Positions 36,921 to 45,476 are shown, counted from the stretch's first letter. The stretch: DNA of 64,000 nt from Clostridiaceae bacterium (GCA_020832135.1 JAFIFG010000111.1:1-64000); one strand, 5' to 3'. Program-made: numbers and translations. The notes: generated from the letters alone by a model not told the origin.

Positions 36921-36972
36921 TTTTTTTTAAATAATATAAAAGCAGCTAATAGCTGCTTTTATATTATTTAAA
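36921..36972. terminator. Bidirectional terminator between small protein gene and AI-2E transporter
   Basis: A very long perfect stem (TTTAAATAATATAAAAGCAGCT with its complement) is followed by eight T on the minus strand. It overlaps the last codons of the small gene. Confidence 0.9.
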
Positions 36973-37138
36973 ACATATTCATATTATTCATCATATGGGC
37001 TGCTGTAGAGACAGCTTTTTTACCACGTTTCATCATTCTTTTTTGTTCTCTTGGACTCATATTAGATACTGCATACATTCCAACAGTAGCTCCTATAAGA
37101 CTGCCAGTAATCAATCCCATCATCATGTCCCTTCTCAT
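36968..37138 (-). CDS. Small YtxH-like membrane protein
   Basis: 56 residues, too short to be obvious in an ORF search. It begins MRRDMMMGLITGSLIGATVGM, a single glycine-rich helix, and continues with SPREQKRMMKRGKKAVS, a basic amphipathic part rich in Met and Lys. The pattern resembles YtxH-type small membrane proteins. AAAGGAG stands eight bases before the ATG, and the terminator follows at its stop codon. It lies between a PRC-barrel gene and a transporter gene. The function is unknown. Confidence 0.8.
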   Translation of the reverse strand: MRRDMMMGLITGSLIGATVGMYAVSNMSPREQKRMMKRGKKAVSTAAHMMNNMNMF

Positions 37139-37170
37139 TGTGATCACTCCTTTTGATGTTTAAAGAGACT

Positions 37171-37195
37171 AAAAAAAGCTATCAATAGCTTTTTC
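37171..37195 (-). terminator. Terminator after the PRC-barrel gene
   Basis: AAAAAGCTA pairs with TAGCTTTTT around TTGA, followed by more T on the minus strand. Confidence 0.75.
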
Positions 37196-37221
37196 TCAAT
37201 TATAGTTTTTGTCTTTTCTTT

Positions 37222-37757
37222 TTAATCTATGCCAAGTAATTTTTTCAATCCTCCACCTTGAGGAAGAATAGACGGAATATCTTTATCGCCTATGGTAATT
37301 TTTTCTCCTTGATAGTTTATATCATTAACTAAAGGTAAAATAGAATACCCTCTTATTAAATCATCAAAAACTCCCTCACTAATCACAAAGGCAATTATTT
37401 TTCCAGTTTTCTTTTGTATAAGGGTATCTTTTATAATACCTATTAAATCACCATGATAGTCGTAAATATGGAAACCTATAATTTTTATGGGTTTTAAAAA
37501 TACTTTTTTAATTTCCGGCACTTGATGTGGCTGGAGTATGTCATTTTCCGAAGAAGCAATGACACCTTTTGTATTCATATCTTTTATTTTGTTATAGGGT
37601 AATATCAGTTCTTTTTTTTTATCCTACGGTCCTTTACTACAAATCCCATTGTTGTAAAGCAATCTGGAGAATAAATTGGTCTTCGTATATATAGACTTGA
37701 TTCCTTCAAGTTCCCTGTTAAAACCGGTAAATCTATCAATTCACTTTCTCTTATCAT
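37222..37757 (-). pseudogene. PRC-barrel domain protein split by a one-base shift in an A9 run
   Basis: Two open frames make one protein. The upstream part begins at ATG 37757 (MIRESELIDLPVLTG ... TTMGFVVKDRRIKK) and stops shortly after the run of nine A on the minus strand (37612-37620). The downstream part continues, in the next frame, ELILPYNKIKDMNTKGVIASSE and carries a second PRC barrel (IGFHIYDYHGDLIGIIKDTLI) to 37222. With ten A the product would be 178 residues with two PRC barrels, a normal architecture. A sequencing or assembly slip, a true mutation, or transcriptional slippage in the A-run would each explain it. PRC-barrel proteins are linked to RNA or envelope-associated processes; the role is unknown. 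Confidence 0.75.
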
Positions 37758-37932
37758 TCTCATCCCTCATTTTGTCTATTTACTTAAATGCCTATCTTTA
37801 TTTTTCCTCTAAACCTTTTAAAAATGCAGGTAATGGTTGTATGAAAAGTTATAGCCTTCTATTTTAAATTTTTTTAAAAACTTATGAATTATAAATTATA
37901 TCTCCATATTATTTTTAAAGAAAAGAGAGCTG

Positions 37933-37978
37933 ATAAAAAGCAACCATAAAGTCAAATGCTGACTTTATGGTTGCTTTA
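37933..37978 (-). terminator. Terminator at the end of mnmA
   Basis: AGCAACCATAAAGTCA pairs with TGACTTTATGGTTGCT around about five bases, followed by TTTTATC. The upstream arm includes the mnmA stop region. Confidence 0.88.
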
Positions 37979-39074
37979 TGGCTTTTTCTATAGTGCCTCC
38001 ACCAACAATTAGCTCTCCATCATATAGGACAACGGCTTGTCCAGGAGTAATAGCTCTTTGAGGTTTGTCAAATACAACACTAATTTTTTTATCTTCTTCT
38101 AAATAAATACAAGCATCCTCTGCTTTAGCATTATACCTAATCTTAGCAGATATCCTTTTAGGTACCTCCAGTTCATCAAAAGGTATGAAATTAACTTCTG
38201 AAGCTATTAATGCCTTAGCAAGCACATCTTCGTTATCACCTAAAATTATTTGGTTTTTTTCAGGTATAATATCTGTTACATAAGCTGGTTTCCCTAAAGC
38301 AACTCCCAACCCTTTTCTCTGTCCTATCGTATAATATATAATCCCCTTATGCTTACCTACTACTTCTCCCTTAGGATTAATAAAATCCCCCTCGAGAATT
38401 GGCCCTGGCGTATTTTCCTTAACAAAATCACCATAATTATTATCCGGTACAAAGCATATTTCTTGACTATCTGGTTTTGTTGCCACAAGTAAATCAAGTT
38501 TTTCTGCAATTTTTCTTATTTCATCTTTATTGTAATATCCTAAAGGCATCAAAGTATGCTTTAATTGATGCTGACTCATATTGTATAATGCATAGGTTTG
38601 ATCCTTTTCATCAGTAACGGATCTTTTAAGTAAGTACCTATCTATAGCCTCAGCATACTCTATTTTAGCATAATGACCTGTGGCTACATAATAGCAGTTT
38701 AATTGATGAGCTTTCTCTAAAAAAGCTTCGAATTTTATGTGTTTATTACAAGCTATACAGGGGTTCGGTGTCCGGCCTTTTGTATATTCGTCTATAAAGT
38801 AATCAATAACCTTTTCTTTAAAAACTTCCTTGAAATTCATTACATAAAAGGGGATCCCTAGCTTACTAGCCACTCTTCTCGCATCCTCCACAGCTGATAA
38901 AGAACAACAACCACCATCATCTGCTTTATCAGTATCCTCTTCATCCTGCCATATTTGCATTGTAACACCTATTACTTCGTAGCCCTCTTTCTTTAATAAG
39001 TAGGCAGCTACCGAACTATCTACTCCCCCACTCATTCCCAAAAGTACTCTGTTGTTTTTTTCCAAAATCCTCAC
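37965..39074 (-). CDS. mnmA: tRNA-uridine 2-sulfurtransferase
   Basis: 369 residues. The PP-loop is VLLGMSGGVDSSVAAYLL; the catalytic cysteines lie in NPCIACNKHIKF and SQEICFVPDNNYGDF. It makes s2U34 in tRNA Glu, Gln and Lys, using sulfur from a cysteine desulfurase, and one is encoded two genes upstream. Sulfur-trafficking genes are grouped here: Rrf2 regulator, desulfurase, scaffold, MnmA. Confidence 0.96.
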   Translation of the reverse strand: MRILEKNNRVLLGMSGGVDSSVAAYLLKKEGYEVIGVTMQIWQDEEDTDKADDGGCCSLSAVEDARRVASKLGIPFYVMNFKEVFKEKVIDYFIDEYTKGRTPNPCIACNKHIKFEAFLEKAHQLNCYYVATGHYAKIEYAEAIDRYLLKRSVTDEKDQTYALYNMSQHQLKHTLMPLGYYNKDEIRKIAEKLDLLVATKPDSQEICFVPDNNYGDFVKENTPGPILEGDFINPKGEVVGKHKGIIYYTIGQRKGLGVALGKPAYVTDIIPEKNQIILGDNEDVLAKALIASEVNFIPFDELEVPKRISAKIRYNAKAEDACIYLEEDKKISVVFDKPQRAITPGQAVVLYDGELIVGGGTIEKAIKQP

Positions 39075-39091
39075 CTCTTTATTTACAATAG

Positions 39092-39120
39092 CAAACCCGA
39101 GATAGGTCTCGGGTTTATTT
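39092..39120 (-). terminator. Hairpin between iscU and mnmA
   Basis: AAACCCGAGA pairs with TCTCGGGTTT around four bases. The bases after it are GCTATTGT, not a T-run, so it may only reduce read-through or stabilise the upstream mRNA. Confidence 0.55.
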
Positions 39121-39135
39121 TCAAAGTATTACTTC

Positions 39136-39576
39136 CTATTCTTCGTGGTGATCATCATGATGATCGTGATCTTCATCTGGATCGAAACCTTCTAGTTCTT
39201 CAAAGTATAGATCATTTTTTTGGGCATAATCATATACCGCTGATTTAACAGCTTGTTCCGCCAAAACAGAACAATGCATCTTTACAGCTGGCAAGCCATC
39301 TAAAGCTTCAGCTACAGCTCTGTTGGTTAGCTGTAAAGCTTCCTTAACAGTTTTGCCCTTTATCATTTCTGTTGCCATACTTGAAGTAGCTATAGCAGAT
39401 CCACATCCAAAGGTTTTAAACTTTATATCTATAATAGTATCTCCTTCTATTTTCAAGTACATTTTCATTATATCTCCACACTTAGCATTTCCTACTTGCC
39501 CTACTGCATCAGCATTTTCTATTTCTCCTACATTCCTCGGGTTAGTAAAATGCTCCATTACTTTTTCACTATACAT
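39136..39576 (-). CDS. iscU: Fe-S cluster scaffold protein (IscU/NifU-like) with His/Asp-rich tail
   Basis: 146 residues. The three cluster cysteines lie in GNAKCGDIM, FGCGSAIATSSM and KMHCSVLAEQAVK, with the aspartate next to the first. The family is IscU/NifU N-domain. The C-terminal end DPDEDHDHHDDHHEE is unusual: an acidic, histidine-rich tail that may bind metal. It overlaps the desulfurase gene by eight bases, so translation is coupled. Confidence 0.95.
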   Translation of the reverse strand: MYSEKVMEHFTNPRNVGEIENADAVGQVGNAKCGDIMKMYLKIEGDTIIDIKFKTFGCGSAIATSSMATEMIKGKTVKEALQLTNRAVAEALDGLPAVKMHCSVLAEQAVKSAVYDYAQKNDLYFEELEGFDPDEDHDHHDDHHEE

Positions 39577-40750
39577 TTTTAGTGTCCCCCTTTACTTTTT
39601 CATACAATGGTGACATCTGTCTTAGCCTATCAACAATTGGTGGTAATTTTTCTATAACATAATCTATTTCTTCTTGGGTTGTAAAATCTCCTACTGTTAA
39701 CCTTAAGGAGCCATGGGCGATCTCATGACTTAGACCTATAGACATCAAAACATGAGATGGATCTAGGGATCCTGATGTACAGGCTGAACCACTTGATCCG
39801 GCGATACCTACCATGTCTAAGCTTAGAAGTAATGACTCTCCTTCAATAAATTCAAAGGATAAATTTACATTCCCTGGCAATCTTTTAGTTGGATGTCCAT
39901 TTAATTTTGTATAAGGTATTTTAACCATTAATTCACTTATTAATTGGTCCCTTAGCTTCATTAAATGCTTATTGTGCTGTTGCAAGTCTTCGTAGGCTAT
40001 TTCTGCTGCCTTCCCGAATCCTACAATTGCTGGAATGTTTTCAGTTCCTGCTCTTCTTCTTCTTTCCTGTGCACCACCATGTACTAAAGGGTGGAGTTTT
40101 ACAGCTTTTTTAACGTATAGTGCTCCTATACCTTTTGGTCCATAAACCTTATGAGCGGAAATAGATAATAAATCTACACCTAGCTCTTCTACATCCATTT
40201 CAATATTACCATAGGCTTGGACTGCATCTGTATGGGAAAGAACAGATCTTTCCTTGGCTATCTGAGCTATTTCTTTTATAGGTTGAATAGTACCTATCTC
40301 ATTATTAGCATACATAATAGTAATCAATATTGTATTATCTTTAATAGCAGCTTTTAACTCCTGTAAATCAATCAATCCGTTATCATCTACGTCAAGATAA
40401 GTGACTTCAAAGCCCTCTTTTTCTAAATATTCACAGGTATGCAATACTGCATGATGTTCTATTTTAGAAGTAATAATATGATTGCCTTTATTTCTCAAAG
40501 CATAAGCAACACCTTTTATAGCCCAATTATCAGCTTCAGATCCACCACCTGTAAAATAAATTTCTTGCGATTTGGCATTTAATGATTTTGCTACTTTATC
40601 TCTAGCTACATCAATAGCTTTTTTGCTTTCCCTACCATATGAATGGATGCTTGATGGATTTCCAAATTTCTCACTAAAATATGGTATCATTTCTTCTAGC
40701 ACTTCTTTTTTTACTGGTGTGGTAGCAGCATAATCCAGATACACCTTCAT
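39569..40750 (-). CDS. iscS: Cysteine desulfurase (NifS/IscS-like)
   Basis: 393 residues. The PLP lysine lies in SISAHKVYGPKGIGALYVKK, and the catalytic cysteine in SGSACTSGSLDPSHVL. It takes sulfur from cysteine for Fe-S clusters and tRNA thiolation. It stands between the Rrf2 gene and iscU, the usual clostridial isc order. The label nifS would be equally fair. Confidence 0.95.
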   Translation of the reverse strand: MKVYLDYAATTPVKKEVLEEMIPYFSEKFGNPSSIHSYGRESKKAIDVARDKVAKSLNAKSQEIYFTGGGSEADNWAIKGVAYALRNKGNHIITSKIEHHAVLHTCEYLEKEGFEVTYLDVDDNGLIDLQELKAAIKDNTILITIMYANNEIGTIQPIKEIAQIAKERSVLSHTDAVQAYGNIEMDVEELGVDLLSISAHKVYGPKGIGALYVKKAVKLHPLVHGGAQERRRRAGTENIPAIVGFGKAAEIAYEDLQQHNKHLMKLRDQLISELMVKIPYTKLNGHPTKRLPGNVNLSFEFIEGESLLLSLDMVGIAGSSGSACTSGSLDPSHVLMSIGLSHEIAHGSLRLTVGDFTTQEEIDYVIEKLPPIVDRLRQMSPLYEKVKGDTKNV

Positions 40751-40777
40751 TTAATCCTCTCCTTAATGGTAAAAATT

Positions 40778-41227
40778 TTATATATAAAACATATAATTAT
40801 CTTTATTTTGAATTTTATTGTAGTCTTCCAACATATCTTGTAATGTGATAGAATCTATAACATCATTAACACTGTCACGAATTTTTTCCCATACAACTTT
40901 TGTAACACAATAACTAGCTTTTTTACAGGCTTTTGATTCCTCTTCTGTAACACAGTCAGATGGAGCTAATGGTCCTTCAAGGGTTCTAATAATTATCCCT
41001 ACAGTAATGGTCTTTGGAGCGGTAGCTAACATATACCCACCTTGAGCTCCTCTTACACTTTTTACTAGTCCTGCTTTCCTTAAAATAGCAATCAATTGTT
41101 CTAAGTAATGGTCAGAAATTTCTTGTCGCTCTGCGATATGCTTTAAGGCAATGGGTCCATCTCCATAATGTATAGCTAAATCAAACATAGCTTTTAAACC
41201 ATATCTGCCCTTCGTTGATAGTTTCAA
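40778..41227 (-). CDS. Rrf2 family regulator (IscR-like)
   Basis: 149 residues. A winged-helix start (MKLSTKGRYGLKAMFDLAIHYG), LKHIAERQEISDHYLEQLIAILRKAGLVKSVRGAQGGYML, and three cysteines in CVTEEESKACKKASYC fit an IscR-type protein that could hold a [2Fe-2S] cluster. It probably represses its own operon with iscS, iscU and mnmA when clusters are sufficient. CymR-type regulation of cysteine genes is the main alternative. A consensus promoter stands upstream. Confidence 0.9.
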   Translation of the reverse strand: MKLSTKGRYGLKAMFDLAIHYGDGPIALKHIAERQEISDHYLEQLIAILRKAGLVKSVRGAQGGYMLATAPKTITVGIIIRTLEGPLAPSDCVTEEESKACKKASYCVTKVVWEKIRDSVNDVIDSITLQDMLEDYNKIQNKDNYMFYI

Positions 41228-41276
41228 TTTCTCCTACCTCCTTTAATCCCAAGTAAAATGATTGGAATTCAAATTC

Positions 41277-41305
41277 ATTATAGTATACCCTAGTGTTTTT
41301 GTCAA
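41277..41305 (-). promoter_or_regulatory. Consensus sigma-A promoter of the isc operon
   Basis: TTGACA, 17 bases, TATAAT: a perfect sigma-A promoter on the minus strand, about 50 bases before the Rrf2 gene. The neighbouring sequence (ACTAGGGTATAC) could hold an Rrf2 site, though I cannot define one. Confidence 0.85.
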
Positions 41306-41396
41306 GATTCATTGAAGAAAAATTTATATATTGTAACAAAATAACCATATTTTTCATAAAATATATAACTGATCTTTTAATTGAGGGGGTTAACTC

Positions 41397-41717
41397 ATGA
41401 TTGATATGATTTTATTTTTACTTATCATCACTTTGTCAGCTATTTTCATGTTTGTTATTGGACCTATATTAGGCAAGTTGATAAATAAAAATGATATAAA
41501 TAAAATTAGAATGGTTATAAGAAGAGTGGTGTTTTTTGTTGAACAGACTTTACCCAATGGAGGTAGCGATGAAAAAAAACTCTTAGCTTTGAATTATGCA
41601 TGTAAGATATTCGAGCATCTTGAAGTTCCTGTTAGCACTGAAATGTTAGAGGTATTTATAGAGTCAGAAATTTACTCTATGAACAATAACAATTCAATTA
41701 AGCAAACTAGGCTATAG
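41397..41717 (+). CDS. Holin-LLH-like small membrane protein
   Basis: 106 residues. One hydrophobic segment (ILFLLIITLSAIFMFVIGPILGKLI) is followed by VRRVVFFVEQTLP, DEKKLLALNYACKIFEHLEV and a terminal LEVFIESEIYSM segment. This pattern (helix, then VEQ and a helical domain ending IEAAV-like) resembles phage holins of the LLH family. There are no other phage genes around it, so it is either a relic or a host protein of similar shape. It is divergent from the isc operon. Confidence 0.6.
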   Translation: MIDMILFLLIITLSAIFMFVIGPILGKLINKNDINKIRMVIRRVVFFVEQTLPNGGSDEKKLLALNYACKIFEHLEVPVSTEMLEVFIESEIYSMNNNNSIKQTRL

Positions 41718-41739
41718 CTTACTAAAAACTTTTATAAAT

Positions 41740-41780
41740 ATAAAGGATAGGTGATTGATATCAATCACCTATCCTTTATT
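41740..41780. terminator. Bidirectional terminator, perfect palindrome
   Basis: TAAAGGATAGGTGATTG and its exact complement meet at GATATC. T-rich ends occur on both strands. It serves the plus-strand small gene and the minus-strand rfbD. Confidence 0.88.
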
Positions 41781-42587
41781 AAGATAATCCCACAGTGCTT
41801 CTTTCCATGGTCTTAACTTTATATGGGAGTTATTATTTAAAGTTGAATTTTTAGGTCTTATGGCTTTTCTTTCTATTTCTTCCGAAAGAACCGGTATTAT
41901 TTTAGCATGAATATTTTTCATTTTTAAAGTTTCCTGTGCCATTTCATACCAAGTAGCACCGCCTGTATTTACTAAGTGATAATTACCATAACTATCCTCT
42001 TCAATTAATTTAGTGATGGCCTCTGCTAAATCCCCTGTATAGGTAGGTGAGCATTTTTCATCATGAACCGCCTTTATTAGACTACTGTGATTACTTAAAC
42101 TTAGAATAGACTTAATAAAATTTTTTCCTTTGCTTCCAAATAAGCATGATGTTCTAATTATAAAGTATTTATCTGTATTTTGTTTTACCTCTATCTCTCC
42201 TTTGTACTTTGACCTACCATAAATATTTAAAGGATTGGGATTATCTTTTTCATCATACCCTTTAGAGGATATACCATCAAAAACATAGTCACTACTAATG
42301 TAAACGAGCTTGGCACCTATCTCCTCAGAGATTTTTGCTACATTCGAGGTTCCCAAGGTGTTTACAGAAAAAGCAACCTCTTTGTTAACCTCACATTGAT
42401 CCACATCAGTAAATCCAGCACAATGAATAATAATATCTGGATTTATACTTGTTAAATTTGTATGCAACATATCTAAATCAGTTATGTCTACATCATGTTT
42501 ACCTAAAGATATTGGTTTTTTACACAAGAATACTTTATTTAATTCGTACCCTAATTGTCCAGTACCTCCTAAAATACATATCTTCAC
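41769..42587 (-). CDS. rfbD: dTDP-4-dehydrorhamnose reductase
   Basis: 272 residues of the SDR superfamily. The Rossmann motif GGTGQLGYEL lies at 7-16, with the active-site pattern YGRSKYKGE and the substrate loop NTGGATWYEMA. It makes dTDP-rhamnose from the 4-keto sugar. No rfbA, B or C genes are near. A glycosyltransferase gene lies directly upstream, so it may be part of a small polysaccharide operon. Confidence 0.9.
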   Translation of the reverse strand: MKICILGGTGQLGYELNKVFLCKKPISLGKHDVDITDLDMLHTNLTSINPDIIIHCAGFTDVDQCEVNKEVAFSVNTLGTSNVAKISEEIGAKLVYISSDYVFDGISSKGYDEKDNPNPLNIYGRSKYKGEIEVKQNTDKYFIIRTSCLFGSKGKNFIKSILSLSNHSSLIKAVHDEKCSPTYTGDLAEAITKLIEEDSYGNYHLVNTGGATWYEMAQETLKMKNIHAKIIPVLSEEIERKAIRPKNSTLNNNSHIKLRPWKEALWDYLNKG

Positions 42588-42612
42588 TACCTCACCTCCA
42601 TTTTAATAATGT

Positions 42613-43611
42613 TTAAATTTTAAGTATAACTTTATAACTGTTGATTATATCTTGTGCGATTTTTTCCCACAGAAAGTTATTTAAAATATATTCTTTAAAA
42701 CCTTGTTTTTGCTTTGTAGTAATAGCTCCTATGAGTTTTTCTTCAATATCTTTTAAGTTAAAAGGTTTGACATACTGTACATAGTTTTTAAAATATTCTT
42801 TTCCACTACCTTCTTCAGTAGTTATTACATTACATCCAGCCAATCCCGCTTCTAGATTCACTAATCCAGGAATTTCATACCAACTAACAAGTGCATGTGC
42901 TCTAGCAGCGGTATAGGCCGAAGCTAAATCGTGGTGCTTCATTTGAGGAATATAGACTATATCCTTATTAGCTCTTACACACTGGGTATAATAATTATAA
43001 TCATTAATTGTACCGATTAGAACCAATGGTACTCCTAATTTTTTTGTAATTTTAGCAAGTGCCAATTGGTTTTTATGAGGACAAATCCTAGCTACCGATA
43101 AAACAAAATTATCTATATTATATTTATTGTAGAAGGTTTTTCTATCACTCTGAAGAAAAGCTCTATCAACTCCATTACGTATAATTCTATAAGGTTTACT
43201 AATGGTTAAATCCTTCTGAATTTCTTCCATTTCTATTTGAGCACTGGGCAAAATTATATCTGCACCTTCAAAAACTTCTTTTCTTAAACTATTCCATTTT
43301 TTCCATTGAGCTTTTTTAATAGAATGCTTGATATCATTAGGGAAGTATTTTGCATAGTTCCAATATATAGGTGTTAATACAATTTTTTTTCTATACTTTA
43401 AAGCATTTAAATAAAATTTATAGGTATCTGTAATTCTAATGGTATTAAATAAGTGAATTAAATCATAGCCCTCTAATACTTTATTTGCATCACTTGATAT
43501 GTCTACCTTTACCCCTAGTTTTTTCAAGTGTTCTTGTGTCTTTATAAACTGAATACTATCTCCTGCCATGTTCTGCTTGTAATCTTCTCTTATATACATT
43601 AATACCTTCAT
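42613..43611 (-). CDS. GT4-type glycosyltransferase
   Basis: 332 residues with a GT-B fold. GDSIQFIKTQEHLKKLGVKV, a middle linker, and VARICPHKNQLALAKI followed by IPGLVNLEAGLAGCNVITTEEGS (an E-x7-E type motif: E-A-G... with only one clear glutamate) suggest a family 1/4 glycosyltransferase. The acceptor is not known. It lies 25 bases before rfbD. The 223-base gap to the next, plus-strand, gene carries that gene's promoter and nothing else clear. Confidence 0.8.
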   Translation of the reverse strand: MKVLMYIREDYKQNMAGDSIQFIKTQEHLKKLGVKVDISSDANKVLEGYDLIHLFNTIRITDTYKFYLNALKYRKKIVLTPIYWNYAKYFPNDIKHSIKKAQWKKWNSLRKEVFEGADIILPSAQIEMEEIQKDLTISKPYRIIRNGVDRAFLQSDRKTFYNKYNIDNFVLSVARICPHKNQLALAKITKKLGVPLVLIGTINDYNYYTQCVRANKDIVYIPQMKHHDLASAYTAARAHALVSWYEIPGLVNLEAGLAGCNVITTEEGSGKEYFKNYVQYVKPFNLKDIEEKLIGAITTKQKQGFKEYILNNFLWEKIAQDIINSYKVILKI

Positions 43612-43744
43612 ATCTCTACACCTACTTTAAAAATAATTTACCTATCAGCATTTCACCTTTTTGATTTAGTACTTCATTTATTTTTTTGATTAGTTCTTGA
43701 ATTATATGTTTCTTATAATTCCATATATTACATAGTCAAATTAG

Positions 43745-43773
43745 TTGAAATTTTGTAGTTTTTACTGTATTAT
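43745..43773 (+). promoter_or_regulatory. Sigma-A-like promoter of the CAP-domain gene
   Basis: TTGAAA, 17 bases, TATTAT, about 60 bases before the gene. Close to consensus. Confidence 0.65.
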
Positions 43774-43834
43774 AATTAACAAGGTCAATTTAGGTTGACA
43801 TAATGTTCAAAAAAAACAAAAGGAGTGATCATTT

Positions 43835-44674
43835 ATGAATAATAAATTTGTAAAGAAGTTAGTTATACCTGTAATGACTACAGCCTTATTAATTACAAGT
43901 ATATCAACTGCTAGTGCCTATACTGTATATAGAGATTCTGCTAATAGAAGGTTTGTATATAATAAAAACATTACTACAAACACTACCTTCAATAATGCCT
44001 TTAGATTCAACTCAAGAATAATTATTAGAAATAGCGACGGTACCCCTGTAAATTTAAATTCAATTCTAAACAACAATCAAGCACAAGAGCCAATCCAAGA
44101 AACTCCTGAACAACCGGTTCAAGAGGCACCCCAAGAACAAGAAATAACTCCTCAACAACCAGTTCAAGAGATACCACAGGAAGTAACTCCAGTGGAAACT
44201 CCTGAGGTAAATGTGCCATCTCAAGAACCAACTACACCACAAGCACCTCAAGAAGTGGAAAATGTAAACTTAGCTCCTGGAAACACATCTAATGCTAGAC
44301 ATGCTTTAACTCAGGCAGAAATTCAAATGGTCGAATATGTAAACGAAGCTAGGGCTCAAGCAGGTCTTCAACCTTTAGCTATAGATGTAGATTTATCTTA
44401 TGTAGCAAGAATTAAATCACAAGATATGCAAAACAACAACTATTTCTCTCATACATCACCAACTTATGGATCACCTTTTGACATGATGAGAAATTTCGGA
44501 ATTCAATATAGAGCAGCGGCTGAAAACATTGCTATTAACTCAAATGTAAGGGCAGCACATAATGCTTTAATGAATTCTGAAGGTCATAGAAGAAATATCT
44601 TAAATCCTAATTTCACTCATATTGGAATCGGAATTCAAAACAGACATTATACACAAATGTTTATTCAAAAGTAA
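43835..44674 (+). CDS. Secreted CAP-domain (SCP/YkwD-like) protein
   Basis: 279 residues. Residues 1-28 are a signal peptide. Residues about 85-155 are a linker rich in Pro and Gln (PQ repeats, e.g. APQEQEITPQQPVQEIPQEV). The C-terminal CAP domain (about 160-279) shows VEYVNEARAQAGLQPL, FSHTSPTYGSPFDMM, AENIA and SEGHRRNILNPNFTHIGIG. CAP proteins are often secreted, with unclear roles; some act in sporulation, such as SafA-linked YkwD. AAAGGAG precedes the ATG by eight bases. It lies next to a group of probable spore-surface genes. Confidence 0.92.
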   Translation: MNNKFVKKLVIPVMTTALLITSISTASAYTVYRDSANRRFVYNKNITTNTTFNNAFRFNSRIIIRNSDGTPVNLNSILNNNQAQEPIQETPEQPVQEAPQEQEITPQQPVQEIPQEVTPVETPEVNVPSQEPTTPQAPQEVENVNLAPGNTSNARHALTQAEIQMVEYVNEARAQAGLQPLAIDVDLSYVARIKSQDMQNNNYFSHTSPTYGSPFDMMRNFGIQYRAAAENIAINSNVRAAHNALMNSEGHRRNILNPNFTHIGIGIQNRHYTQMFIQK

Positions 44675-44689
44675 TTAATTTTATGAAAA

Positions 44690-44717
44690 ATAAAAAACTG
44701 CCTAGGCAGTTTTTTAT
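44690..44717. terminator. Bidirectional terminator
   Basis: AAAAAACTGCC pairs with GGCAGTTTTTT around TA, with T-runs on both strands. It serves two convergent genes. Confidence 0.9.
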
Positions 44718-44720
44718 TTT

Positions 44721-45371
44721 TTAAAATATACTTGGACTTGATTCATCATAATCATCTAGTTGCTCTGGGAAAAACTCAGGAAAGTCCTCCTCATCAAAAT
44801 CATCACACACATCAGGTGGTAAAAACTCTTCACATGGTGGTGGCTCTGGACAGAATCCAAATTCAGGTATTAATAGTTGCACTCTGCCTACTACCTTAAT
44901 AATCATAAATACTCCTGCTGCGAAAACTAAAGATCCACAACTTTCGTAAGGTTTCGTTAATTTTTTGGATGCCGTTTCCAGTACAATTTCAAAGGTAAAC
45001 TCATCCCTTGCCTCAGGTATATATAAAACTATGTCTTTTGAAATATCAGGTAATCTTCCCGGTACATTAATAATAGCTCCTGTTTTCGTATTTCTTACCC
45101 TTGCGTTAAATGTAACTCGAACTCTAAATTTCACACGACTGAAGTTCGGTTTATCAGGTAATGGAGTAATAATTAGTGTTCCTTCAATGATTTCTCCTGG
45201 GTTAAAGATGATGTCTACAAACTCAAAGGGTCCTCCTTCAGGCAACCTCACTTGAATTTCTTCAAAACACTCCCGTTGTTGACAATGAGCATATACCTTA
45301 TCCGCTATAATACACACCTGGTCAAATTCTGGAAAATATGGGTCCACATTATTTTTTTCAAAATTTTCCAT
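44721..45371 (-). CDS. Probable spore-surface protein with KVY-x2-C motif, copy A
   Basis: 216 residues, no signal peptide. The N-terminal motif CIIADKVYAHCQQREC is followed by a beta-rich domain (EFVDIIFNPGEIIEGTLIITPLPDKPNFSRVKF), which vaguely recalls SPOCS/DUF3794, and a hydrophobic segment near 150-170. The tail is acidic (CDDFDEEDFPEFFPEQLDD). Proteins with KVYDxC-QxxC in Clostridia are usually sporulation-linked and of unknown detail. A sigma-K-like promoter lies at 45417-45443. It is a close paralog of the next gene (copy B), so a tandem duplication is likely. Function is inferred only from promoter and motif. Confidence 0.65.
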   Translation of the reverse strand: MENFEKNNVDPYFPEFDQVCIIADKVYAHCQQRECFEEIQVRLPEGGPFEFVDIIFNPGEIIEGTLIITPLPDKPNFSRVKFRVRVTFNARVRNTKTGAIINVPGRLPDISKDIVLYIPEARDEFTFEIVLETASKKLTKPYESCGSLVFAAGVFMIIKVVGRVQLLIPEFGFCPEPPPCEEFLPPDVCDDFDEEDFPEFFPEQLDDYDESSPSIF

Positions 45372-45416
45372 ATTATATCCCCCTTTCTAAAAATCTAATG
45401 ATTTTCTATACAATAT

Positions 45417-45443
45417 CAGTATATGTATTTGTGAAAATTGTGT
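45417..45443 (-). promoter_or_regulatory. Candidate sigma-K promoter of copy A
   Basis: On the minus strand AC, 16 bases, CATATACTG: one base off the CATA-NNN-TA consensus. It lies 46-73 bases before the start. Confidence 0.6.
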
Positions 45444-45450
45444 TACAAAT

Positions 45451-45476
45451 AAAAACCACCGAATTCGGTGGTTTTT
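45451..45476 (-). terminator. Terminator after copy B
   Basis: AAAAACCACCGAATT and its complement form a perfect palindrome with T-runs on both strands, just after the copy B stop. Confidence 0.88.

Noticed and set aside
41397-41717. Prophage remnant around the holin-like gene
   Set aside because: No integrase, terminase, endolysin or attachment repeats are seen on either side.
44025-44251. Minus-strand frames rich in Leu inside the CAP-protein linker
   Set aside because: They are the reverse reading of the Pro/Gln-rich repeat and show no start signals.
44060-44260. Pro/Gln repeat as a CRISPR or DNA satellite
   Set aside because: The repeat is at protein level, irregular in DNA, and in frame within a secreted protein linker.
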